From: CAZOVB01 sp964583095
Lineage (GTDB): Bacteria > Planctomycetota > Phycisphaerae > SM23-33
Direction: 5' to 3'
Length of the DNA: 6,501 nucleotides
Assembly (NCBI GenBank): GCA_964583095.1
Contig: CAZOVB010000120.1
Coordinates: 1 to 6,501, forward strand
Position 1 is the stretch's first letter. Each line of letters begins with the position of its first letter. Made by a program: the position numbers and the translations under genes. Below, piece by piece: positions 1 to 5,552 of the stretch. The notes beneath the pieces are model-generated. The model was not told where the DNA came from, did no database searches, and worked only from the letters and a program-made list of their open reading frames with translations.

Positions 1-1132
1 GGTAGCCGTCGCCGCGGTCCTCGAAAGACTTGGCGATGTTCAGGAAATTCGGATTCCTGGTGGATGGGCGCCCGGTACAGGTACCCCCGTGCGTGTCCCG
101 TACCTGGTTCCAGTTGGTGGACACCCAGCCATCCCGGGCACGCCCCTGCTTGGCCCACGGCCGCATGAACATCTCGAGACAGGTTTTCAGCCGGTTGCGG
201 TAGCCCAGCACAGCGGCCACACGGGGATCGTTGAACATGCCCGGGGTCAGATTGTCCTTCGACACGCTGCGCTGCCCGCTTTTCGTCAGCACCCACTTGT
301 CGTCGTCCACCAGCCCGGAGGCGGACAGGGCATCGGCCACGTCGGCATCAGCGTCCAGATTCAGATCCGCCGCGCCCAAGATCCGCCGCAGGCCCTCTTC
401 CACGTGGGCAAACTCGATGTCGTACAGTTCGATGTCACGCTCCAGTGTCTCCAGATCAACCCGTATCCCGGTGGCTTCGTTCTCCAGCAGGATGGGCAGC
501 AGGGCCCGCTCCCGGTCGTAGGCTTCCTTCATCCCGGCCGCCTCGATCTCAGGCAGCAGGTGCTCGAACAGGCCCCATGTGCGGTCGGTGTCACCGGCGG
601 CATACTTAGCCACCAGGTCACCCGGCGCGTAGGCGATGAAGGCACCGGCACTCTTCTTCGTGCACTTGATCCCGGTTTCCGCCTCCAGCTCTTTCTTGTG
701 CTCCAGAATCCAGTCGTGCACTGCGTCCTGTTCATCGGCCGGCCAGCCCAGGTACCGCTCCGCCCCCGGCTTCAGGGACAGGGTGCTGGCGTGTGGGTCG
801 TCCAGGAACATCAGAAACATGGTGTCGTGAATCCGGCGCCAGTCAGGGATGGGCAGGCCCATGCGCTCGTTGGCCACTGCGACGTCGAATTTCGCGTTCT
901 GGAAAAGCAGATAGATCCGCTCGTCCAGCCAGACCTTTTCCAGCATGTACTGCCCGTACTCACGGCTGCAGTTGTTCCCGTCAGGGTGGCCCCATCGGTA
1001 GTAGACTGACTTCTGCTCCCCTGGCCAGCGGATGGCCACCCCGGCCGGCTCTGGTGGGTACAGCGGCCGGTCCTGGATGGGCATCGTCTCGAAGTCGACT
1101 GTGGCCACTCGGCGCAGATCAATCATCGTCAT
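1..1132 (-). CDS. Family A (PolI-type) phage DNA polymerase with 3'-5' exonuclease, N-terminal part (truncated by window edge)
   Basis: This gene encodes the replicative DNA polymerase, and about 375 residues are visible. Counting from the ATG at 1126, exonuclease motif I is VDFET (D11, E13), motif II is NAKFD (D81) and motif III is YAAGD (Y175, D179), so all proofreading metal ligands are present. A linker/thumb region follows, then the family A palm signature TGRPS...NPNFLNI (T351-G352-R353) just before the window ends. The catalytic Asp motifs of the palm lie outside. Two in-frame ATGs (1132 and 1126) sit inside the acidic-tail codons of the upstream SSB gene, overlapping it by 14 or 8 bp. 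I chose 1132 because it is nearer to a weak GGA, but neither has a strong Shine-Dalgarno, so translation probably depends on coupling. The exo III to TGR distance is about 174 residues, shorter than I recall for T7 gp5, consistent with no thioredoxin-binding insertion. Confidence 0.93.
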   Translation of the reverse strand, partial: MTMIDLRRVATVDFETMPIQDRPLYPPEPAGVAIRWPGEQKSVYYRWGHPDGNNCSREYGQYMLEKVWLDERIYLLFQNAKFDVAVANERMGLPIPDWRRIHDTMFLMFLDDPHASTLSLKPGAERYLGWPADEQDAVHDWILEHKKELEAETGIKCTKKSAGAFIAYAPGDLVAKYAAGDTDRTWGLFEHLLPEIEAAGMKEAYDRERALLPILLENEATGIRVDLETLERDIELYDIEFAHVEEGLRRILGAADLNLDADADVADALSASGLVDDDKWVLTKSGQRSVSKDNLTPGMFNDPRVAAVLGYRNRLKTCLEMFMRPWAKQGRARDGWVSTNWNQVRDTHGGTCTGRPSTRNPNFLNIAKSFEDRGDGY

Positions 1133-1889
1133 CGTCGCTGGTTGGTTCCACATACGGGGAGGCGATGATCTCGCGGGCTTCTTCATGGCGCGCGATCACT
1201 GTCTCCGCCCACTCGTCTGGCAGCTCGTCGATCGTCTCAAACTTGATCTTGAACTGAGTTTTCCGGTCCTGCTCGATGTAGATCCGGGTGGCCACCGCGA
1301 ATGGCGGCTTGTTGTACTGCGCCGATACCTGGCGCACGTAGTTGGACCAGGCTTTCACACTGGTCACCGGCAGCTTCAGGAACGCGATCTCCGCCTCGCG
1401 CAGCGCCTTGTCGTCCTCGAAAACCTGCAGCTCATACTCCCGGCCCTTCTTAACGTACTGGCCCACCGGGATCAGCGCCAGACGCCGGCGGTTGGCGCAC
1501 GCCTTGCCGCGCCCCTTGTCTGCCGATCCCCACTCGTTCATGGGGCAGCCCTTGCACTGATCGTGCTGTGGCTCGAAGAAGCCGCCCTGCTCATGACTGG
1601 CGAACACGTCATCGTGTGGAGCCATCTCGCTGTCGCGCCTTCCGAACGCGAAGCACTTGGGCGGGGAGAAATTGTCGGGGTCGTACTCTTCATCGTAGAA
1701 CGTGTTCTCCCGGATGCTGTCGACAATGATCACAGCTACCTGGTTACCCGGCATTTCCTCGTCACCGAACTGCATGATGCCACCACTGGTGGTCAGGAAA
1801 CTGCCGCCGGCGGCTTCCTCCCCAGCGTATTCTTCGGCGTACTCGGCATAACGCTCCTGTAGGCTTACAACGTCTTTCTTGTTACTCAT
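1119..1889 (-). CDS. Probable phage single-stranded DNA-binding protein with four-cysteine (zinc) site and Asp-rich C-terminal tail
   Basis: The product is 256 residues. The N-terminus is acidic and Tyr/Glu-rich (about residues 11-30). The core contains C79, then C112-x2-C115 and C131 in a stretch reading CKGCP, then GS, then GRGKACANRRR. This gives four cysteines that could hold one zinc, next to a basic Arg cluster. A beta-rich segment (about 140-220) follows, and the protein ends in SDDDDD. An acidic C-terminal tail is the hallmark of SSBs such as bacterial SSB, T7 gp2.5 and T4 gp32, where it contacts replisome partners, and a zinc site recalls gp32. I recognise the CxxCP...GRGKAC pattern from phage replication neighbourhoods, but the SSB assignment is inference from tail, cysteines and position directly before the polymerase. 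The start has GGAG 7 nt upstream. The tail codons double as the polymerase start region. An alternative is another replisome zinc protein. Confidence 0.8.
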   Translation of the reverse strand: MSNKKDVVSLQERYAEYAEEYAGEEAAGGSFLTTSGGIMQFGDEEMPGNQVAVIIVDSIRENTFYDEEYDPDNFSPPKCFAFGRRDSEMAPHDDVFASHEQGGFFEPQHDQCKGCPMNEWGSADKGRGKACANRRRLALIPVGQYVKKGREYELQVFEDDKALREAEIAFLKLPVTSVKAWSNYVRQVSAQYNKPPFAVATRIYIEQDRKTQFKIKFETIDELPDEWAETVIARHEEAREIIASPYVEPTSDDDDD

Positions 1890-1917
1890 GGTTGTTCTCC
1901 CGTGGGGCCGCAGCCCG

Positions 1918-2322
1918 TCAGATTTTCGTTACAGATAGATCAGGTACTTGGATTGGCTCAGTGCCAGGGATGGGGTGGCCGGTTTCTTCCATGTAGTCGG
2001 CCAGTGGTTTGGCGTTCAGCGACTTGCTGAAAATGTCGGTGCGATTGTTCTTCACACCCCACTCCCAGGCTTCTTTCCAGTTGGTGGTGGTGAACTTCGT
2101 TTTGGTCTTGACGATGGCCTTGTAGCGCTGGCCAACGGCGCCGCGGTCATCACTCTTGCTGATATTGTCGATAAGGTATTCACGCAGCTCAGTCTCGCGC
2201 TTTTTCACCTTGTCGACTTCCTTCTGCATCGCCAGGCGCAGCTCGGAAACCTCTTTGTAAAGGTCCGCCACCGCCCCCAGCGACTCGGGGATAGGGCCCT
2301 CGAACACGTATTCTTTCCTCAT
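1918..2322 (-). CDS. Phage protein of unknown function with N-terminal coiled coil, in the replication operon
   Basis: The product is 134 residues. Residues about 18-50 are a highly charged heptad-like helix (Leu/Val spaced among Lys/Glu), predicted to form a coiled coil. Residues 60-80 contain a basic beta-like stretch (YKAIVKTKTKF), then an aromatic Trp-rich helix (NWKEAWEWG), and the C-terminus reads like a conserved PIPG followed by a short strand ending in LSVTK. This layout (coiled coil, then a compact domain with PG and a terminal beta strand) is familiar from small phage proteins near recombination/replication genes. It loosely recalls Gp157- or Gam-type nuclease-inhibitor proteins, but I cannot assign it to either. 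It overlaps the J-domain gene by ATGA and has AGGAG 7 nt before its ATG, so it is co-translated with the J-domain gene and lies 28 bp before the SSB gene. Confidence 0.85.
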   Translation of the reverse strand: MRKEYVFEGPIPESLGAVADLYKEVSELRLAMQKEVDKVKKRETELREYLIDNISKSDDRGAVGQRYKAIVKTKTKFTTTNWKEAWEWGVKNNRTDIFSKSLNAKPLADYMEETGHPIPGTEPIQVPDLSVTKI

Positions 2323-2627
2323 AGTTGCTCTCCTGATCCGTCACAGTACATGCATACTTTCGACATCTGGAACCGGCCCCCGGTTTTCACGTGCCCCGCG
2401 CCTCGGCATTGGGGGCATGTGTTGTCCACCGCGTCCAGCAGCAGCTGGCGGGCATCTCCCAGCCGGGTCACCAGGTCCGACGCCTCCAGCTCGTTGCCCC
2501 CGGTGTCGGGGTGCGCGGATCTGACAGCGCGGCGGAACGCGGTGCGCACCTGCTGTGGGGTGACCATGCCATCGCTTGCCGGCGGCAGGTTCAGAAGTCG
2601 TCGTGCCTCGTCCACACTCATTTTCAT
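2319..2627 (-). CDS. Small J-domain protein with one DnaJ-type CxxCxGxG zinc-binding pair
   Basis: The product is 102 residues. Residues about 4-62 form a J domain: an amphipathic helix II with basic residues (VRTAFRRAVRSA), the diagnostic HPD loop at H39-P40-D41 followed by TGG, and a helix III ending near LLLDAV. Residues 71-98 carry two DnaJ zinc motifs, CPQCRGAG (C71, C74) and CMYCDGSG (C92, C95), enough for a single zinc site, whereas full DnaJ has four such motifs and two zincs. There is no Gly/Phe region and no C-terminal substrate domain. The HPD loop is what stimulates DnaK-type Hsp70 ATPase, so the likely partner is host DnaK, perhaps to remodel the replisome (inference). AAGGA lies 6 nt upstream of the ATG. 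The same bases overlap a promoter -10, so a transcript starting there would be almost leaderless. Confidence 0.9.
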   Translation of the reverse strand: MKMSVDEARRLLNLPPASDGMVTPQQVRTAFRRAVRSAHPDTGGNELEASDLVTRLGDARQLLLDAVDNTCPQCRGAGHVKTGGRFQMSKVCMYCDGSGEQL

Positions 2628-2636
2628 AGCGCTTCC

Positions 2637-2665
2637 TTTATATCAACGTAATGTTAAGCTGTCAA
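2637..2665 (-). promoter_or_regulatory. Near-consensus sigma70-type promoter for the J-domain/SSB/DNA polymerase genes
   Basis: On the minus strand, TTGACA (2665-2660, six of six consensus) is followed by exactly 17 bp and TATAAA (2642-2637, five of six). It lies in a short AT-rich patch between the primase/helicase and J-domain genes. The primase stop codon TGA (2664-2662) is inside the -35 element. The expected start is near 2630, only about 3 nt before the J-domain ATG at 2627 and downstream of that gene's AAGGA (2638-2634). Activity is inferred from consensus match, not shown. Confidence 0.72.
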
Positions 2666-4830
2666 CGCTTTCGTTTACGCTGCATTTCTGAGAATTTCGG
2701 AAATTGGTGCATCCACTGCTCAAACTCCGTCTGTGACATCGGCTCGGCCCACCGGTCAGGCTCGGCCATGATCAGGTACTGGCGGATCATCCCCTGCCAG
2801 CGGAAACCACGGGGGTCGTCGCTGCAGCGCAGGTACCGCACCCCGGCGTTGCGCAGGCCCCGGGACAGCTCCCCGGCGACCGTGTGCGACAGCTTCCGGT
2901 TCCCGTGCAGGGTGGAGGCGATGGCGGGGAACATCAGCGCCAGCTCTTCCGGGGAGTAGAATGGGCGGATCTGGATGTGTGGCAGGGAATCGTTGATCTC
3001 CCGGGCCAGGCGCGCCGCACCGGGATCGTTGCTCGTCTCGGCCTCTTCCGCCCAGGCCATGGACTGGCGCACCCACAATGACACCACGTTCTCGTCGGCC
3101 GTGTGCGTCTCTTCCGCCAGGCGCTCGGCCGGCGTCAGGCTCTCCACGTAGGCCATGTACTTCTCGGGTGTCATCGGTGCCTGTGACGGTGGCTTCCAGT
3201 CGCCCAGGTCGTAGTCCAGCAGGTACTGCAGCACTTTGGCTGCCCCACCATTCTTGCGCCAGGCCCCCGACGGGATCAGCGGCTCGTAGAACGACGCTTC
3301 CCGCTTCTCCGGGCAGGAGATCACGAACATGCGCCGATCGTCCTGGCTGTAGGCCGCGACCCCGTGCTTGTTGGAATTGATGATGTAAAAGGTGTACGAC
3401 TTGATCTGGCGGGCCTTGCGGTACTTCTCGTTCATGTGCTGGTTGACGTCGGTGATCAGGCTTCTGAGTACCCCACCATGACGCTGCAGATCCTCTGGCT
3501 CGGCCTCCCCGATCACGGCCAGCAGGCTACTCTCTATGAAGCCGTTGTATTCGCTGGCCAGCACCCGGGAACCGATCTCTTTGCTGTACGGCTCGAACGC
3601 TTCGCGCAGGATGTCCGCCCATAGGGACTTGCCACTGCCCTGCAGGCCCACCATGACGATAGCCAGCGGGATCTTCTCGCCCGGGTGCTGCGCCTTGTAG
3701 GCCATCAGCTTGAGAGGCAAATCCTGGCTATCAGGGGGCAGGTCTTTGAACAGGAAACGGGACAGCTCTAGAAACGGGGTGATGTCGCCTTCCTCCCCTT
3801 CCAGCCCGGTCCACATATTCAGCGCTTTGCCGTGGCCATTCACGATGGTTGTCTCGTCCCGGTCGGGTGCCATCACGATGTCATCGAACCGCGCGGCATG
3901 GGGATGGGTCAACCAGGTTCTGGTGGCGGATACTTCCTTCATCCCGTCGCCCTTCGCATTGGGCACGAACAGCTTCAGTGGACTGTACTTGCTGCCATTG
4001 ATCAGCGAATCCTTTGCGATGAACGCTTTGGTTTCGTACTCGTAGATGCACGCTTCACTTTCGATCCAGCAGATACGTTGATTCAGCGATGCCACCGCGA
4101 TCTCGGTTTTCCCCAGGTCTTTCGCTTTCTTCAGCAGCAGCTTCAGCGCCTTCGGGCCTTCCGCCACCAGAAAGTCGTCCAGCCCCACCTTCTCCCCTTC
4201 AGCCGTGCTGGGCAGGCGGATCGGCTTCACGATGGCGCCGTGGTCATGGGCCAGCAGGGTGATCAGCCGCGCCTCTGCCACTTGGATGTCGGGATTGTCG
4301 TTGATGTCACTGTCGAACGCGATGTAGACCACCCGCTTTTTCCACACCACCGCCTCAAGCTCTGGCAGCAGCTGTTCGGGGAGAGTCGTGTAGTTGAACA
4401 CACCACCGAGCCCGATGGTCGGGAAGCCGTCCAGACAGCCCTTTAGCGCTTTCTTCTCGCCCTCCACGATCAGGATGGGGATGGTGCGGTCGGCCAGCGT
4501 CTTGCGCCAGTCGATGTGCTGAGTGACCGGGAAATAGGCATGCACGTCGCTGTGCGGTGGCTGGACGTACCGCGGCGCCTTGCGCTTCTTGAAGCCCGGG
4601 GGTGACGGTGGCTCTTCCAGGTAACGCAGCCGGTAGAACGGCCCTTCCCCGTCCTGCATCACGGTGCCCGTGGCCGGGTCCGCGTAGGGGATCACCATGG
4701 CGGGGACTGAATGGAATTTACTGTGCAGTTTCGTGGCGTCCGGGATGGTAAACATTCCCGCGTCTTTCGCCTGCAACCAGGTGATGCCAGAGCGCTTGAG
4801 ATCCTGTTCCGCCAGACGCTTCGCACTCAT
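2662..4830 (-). CDS. Phage primase/helicase: TOPRIM-like (DUF3854-type) domain fused to SF3-like (DUF5906-type) ATPase
   Basis: This 722-residue replication protein probably both primes and unwinds DNA at the fork. The N-terminal part has a TOPRIM-like fold: a hydrophobic strand then EGEK (123-126), a glycine-rich turn (GLGGVFN, about 140-146), and an acidic AFDSD (D173, D175), with VGLDDFL near 215-221. The C-terminal half is an SF3-type motor: Walker A GLQGSGKS (395-402), a Walker B-like LLAVIGEAE (about 436-444), a sensor NSN (485-487) and DDRRMFV (R499/R500) as arginine-finger candidate. The closing segment is very basic (QRKRKR). No N-terminal zinc-binding CHC2 motif is seen, unlike T7 gp4 or DnaG. 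GGAG lies 7 nt before the ATG, and a 24-residue ORF stops one base upstream, suggesting coupling. Family names are from recalled motif patterns. Confidence 0.92.
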   Translation of the reverse strand: MSAKRLAEQDLKRSGITWLQAKDAGMFTIPDATKLHSKFHSVPAMVIPYADPATGTVMQDGEGPFYRLRYLEEPPSPPGFKKRKAPRYVQPPHSDVHAYFPVTQHIDWRKTLADRTIPILIVEGEKKALKGCLDGFPTIGLGGVFNYTTLPEQLLPELEAVVWKKRVVYIAFDSDINDNPDIQVAEARLITLLAHDHGAIVKPIRLPSTAEGEKVGLDDFLVAEGPKALKLLLKKAKDLGKTEIAVASLNQRICWIESEACIYEYETKAFIAKDSLINGSKYSPLKLFVPNAKGDGMKEVSATRTWLTHPHAARFDDIVMAPDRDETTIVNGHGKALNMWTGLEGEEGDITPFLELSRFLFKDLPPDSQDLPLKLMAYKAQHPGEKIPLAIVMVGLQGSGKSLWADILREAFEPYSKEIGSRVLASEYNGFIESSLLAVIGEAEPEDLQRHGGVLRSLITDVNQHMNEKYRKARQIKSYTFYIINSNKHGVAAYSQDDRRMFVISCPEKREASFYEPLIPSGAWRKNGGAAKVLQYLLDYDLGDWKPPSQAPMTPEKYMAYVESLTPAERLAEETHTADENVVSLWVRQSMAWAEEAETSNDPGAARLAREINDSLPHIQIRPFYSPEELALMFPAIASTLHGNRKLSHTVAGELSRGLRNAGVRYLRCSDDPRGFRWQGMIRQYLIMAEPDRWAEPMSQTEFEQWMHQFPKFSEMQRKRKR

Positions 4831-4831
4831 A

Positions 4832-4906
4832 TCAGCGCTCCGCTGACCAGAATACGGGGGTGACTATCCCCTTGCGCTGTAATCGCAATGTCATATTTCG
4901 TTGCAT
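4832..4906 (-). CDS. 24-residue leader-like ORF upstream of the primase/helicase
   Basis: This is a short frame beginning MQRNM and ending SAER, with seven Arg/Lys and few acidic residues. I see no homology. Its case rests on context: AAGGA sits 7 nt before the ATG (4906), and the TGA stop (4834-4832) ends one base before the primase/helicase ATG (4830), so ribosomes finishing it could reinitiate on the big gene. The primase's own GGAG lies inside the last codons of this ORF. It could be a true mini-protein, a coupling leader peptide, or chance. A second in-frame ATG exists at codon 5. Confidence 0.42.
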   Translation of the reverse strand: MQRNMTLRLQRKGIVTPVFWSAER

Positions 4907-4908
4907 AA

Positions 4909-4965
4909 CCTCGTCCTTATCCTCGTCCGTTATTATAGGTGGCGGCGGCCCAAGCGCGGACGAGG
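4909..4965. repeat. Operator-like GGACGAGG repeats: two direct copies plus one inverted copy bracketing the -10
   Basis: GGACGAGG occurs on the minus strand at 4928-4921 and 4916-4909 (12-bp period) and on the plus strand at 4958-4965. Extended by one base, 4921-4929 and 4957-4965 form a perfect 9-bp inverted repeat with TATAAT between the arms. A further GACGAGG is at 5035-5029 on the minus strand. In RNA, the upstream CCTCGTCC could pair with either downstream copy, the second of which covers the Shine-Dalgarno area of the 24-residue ORF. Protein operator or RNA switch are both open. Confidence 0.5.
4932..4960 (-). promoter_or_regulatory. Probable regulated promoter for the primase/helicase operon (perfect -10, weak -35)
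   Basis: The minus strand has TATAAT at 4937-4932, identical to the sigma70 -10 consensus, inside very GC-rich DNA. At 17 bp spacing the -35 position (4960-4955) reads TCCGCG, a poor match, so an activator or a different sigma requirement is plausible. The predicted start is near 4925, giving a leader of about 19 nt that keeps the AAGGA of the 24-residue ORF. Inverted GGACGAGG copies sit at the -35 position and at the start site. Confidence 0.5.
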
Positions 4966-5007
4966 GAGGCGGATCTAGCAGAGCAACCCACTAAACCGGC
5001 CGCCGCC
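4941..5007. repeat. 10-bp all-G/C inverted repeat with 47-nt loop
   Basis: GGCGGCGGCC at 4941-4950 is the exact reverse complement of GGCCGCCGCC at 4998-5007. A transcript would form a very stable stem enclosing one of the GACGAGG elements. There is no U-run on either side, so it is not a standard intrinsic terminator. The GGC/GCC composition makes part of the match less surprising in GC-rich DNA. Confidence 0.6.
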
Positions 5008-5040
5008 GATGAATACAGTATCACCGGTCCTCGTCGCCGT

Positions 5041-5295
5041 CTACTTCTCCAGGTCGTTCAAAAGCATATCGGCATATTCGACGGCGCGGTGTGCGACGGT
5101 TGAAGCCGTCAATTCACCCCCGCCGACTGTTACCTCCGGGTTAGACAACAGCCCCTGCAGCGCCGCCACCGCCACCCGCTCTCGCTTTGTAAACCCATTC
5201 GCTGTAGTGGTGTAATTCCCTAGCGGGTCGCCACCCTTCGGGACTGGTCTTGCTATCTTTCCCGCCGGTGCTGCCGGCATATCTGCATTTTTCAC
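5041..5295 (-). CDS. Small conserved-looking phage protein of unknown function (84 aa)
   Basis: The product is 84 residues. The first 30 are Pro/Ala/Gly-rich and probably disordered. Residues about 35-52 read FTKRERVAVAALQGLLSNP, a helix followed by a turn, and residues 66-84 form a second acidic helix (AHRAVEYADMLLNDLEK). This helix-turn-helix-pair layout is one I know from many small uncharacterised phage proteins, usually left hypothetical. I cannot give a function. Translation starts at GTG with GGAGG 6 nt upstream, and the start overlaps the stop of the preceding gene as GTGA, so the two are coupled. It is the last gene before the control region at 4907-5040. Confidence 0.85.
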   Translation of the reverse strand: MKNADMPAAPAGKIARPVPKGGDPLGNYTTTANGFTKRERVAVAALQGLLSNPEVTVGGGELTASTVAHRAVEYADMLLNDLEK

Positions 5296-5552
5296 TTGTC
5301 ACCTCCAGGGGGTGGTATGTCCAGCATCGGCGCCAGCTGCTCGGCCACGTCCTCGTCCAGCACCGCATGGATCACGTGCCAACGCATCACTTCCTCGGAC
5401 GCGCGCGGTGTCTTTACCACCCGACTGCGCCACTCAGTCAGTTTGCGCCGGTGGTAGTTGGTGCCCAGCGCGTCGTTAACGATACCTATGGCCGTCTCGG
5501 CGTCCCCGGCCACTTCGATGAAGGTGGCCACCAGCTCATTTTTGCTGCTCAC
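5292..5552 (-). CDS. Small phage protein, possible helix-turn-helix regulator (86 aa)
   Basis: The product is 86 residues. Residues 1-30 look like two helices (ATFIEVAGDAETAIGIVNDAL), followed by GTNYHRRKLTEW, which could be the turn and recognition helix of a Cro-like helix-turn-helix, then a basic Arg/Pro-containing loop and a helix with MRWHVIHAVL. The pattern of a residue-skipping helix, then a short Tyr/Arg/Trp helix resembles small phage DNA-binding proteins, but the match is by eye only. The start is GTG (5552) with a full AAGGAGG 6 nt upstream, and the gene overlaps the preceding one by 17 bp. If it is a regulator, the repeats at 4909-4965 a few hundred bases downstream are the obvious candidate target. 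Confidence 0.83.
   Translation of the reverse strand: MSSKNELVATFIEVAGDAETAIGIVNDALGTNYHRRKLTEWRSRVVKTPRASEEVMRWHVIHAVLDEDVAEQLAPMLDIPPPGGDK

Larger units (their letters stand above)
4907..5040 (-). other. 134-bp non-coding control region between small-gene cluster and replication module
   Basis: This is the only sizeable intergenic gap in an otherwise gap-free gene string. It contains a perfect TATAAT, repeated GACGAGG elements in both orientations and a 10-bp G/C inverted repeat. No tRNA and no U-tract terminator is seen. A regulated promoter is the best reading. A replication origin beside the primase gene is possible but has no specific support such as an extended AT-rich unwinding stretch. 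Confidence 0.6.

Noticed and set aside
89..1009. Long plus-strand reading frame of 306 codons
   Set aside because: It is antisense to the DNA polymerase, whose exo and TGR motifs are unmistakable; its composition is Pro/Arg/His-rich as expected for a GC-rich shadow frame.
1032..1862. Long plus-strand reading frame of 276 codons
   Set aside because: It lies opposite the SSB candidate and the polymerase start; no motif and no ribosome binding site fits it.
1905..1916. Small GGGC/GCCC hairpin between the 134-aa gene and the SSB gene
   Set aside because: It is only a 4-bp stem with no U-run, and is likely incidental.
3832..4446. Plus-strand reading frame of 204 codons, and others at 5250-5816 and 1948-2691
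   Set aside because: All are antisense to genes with clear domains or strong start signals on the minus strand.
4941..5007. tRNA-like 67-nt element with G/C acceptor-like arms
   Set aside because: There is no T-loop consensus, no recognisable anticodon stem-loop, and the arms are 10 rather than 7 bp.
4941..5007. Intrinsic terminator after the 84-aa gene
   Set aside because: There is no U-run after the stem and the loop is far too long.
4917..5024. 35-residue minus-strand ORF starting at GTG with a nearby GAGG, running through the control region
   Set aside because: Its Shine-Dalgarno spacing is short, the product is an Ala-rich by-product of GGC/GCC repeats, and it crosses the promoter and repeats. 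It could be revived by ribosome profiling.
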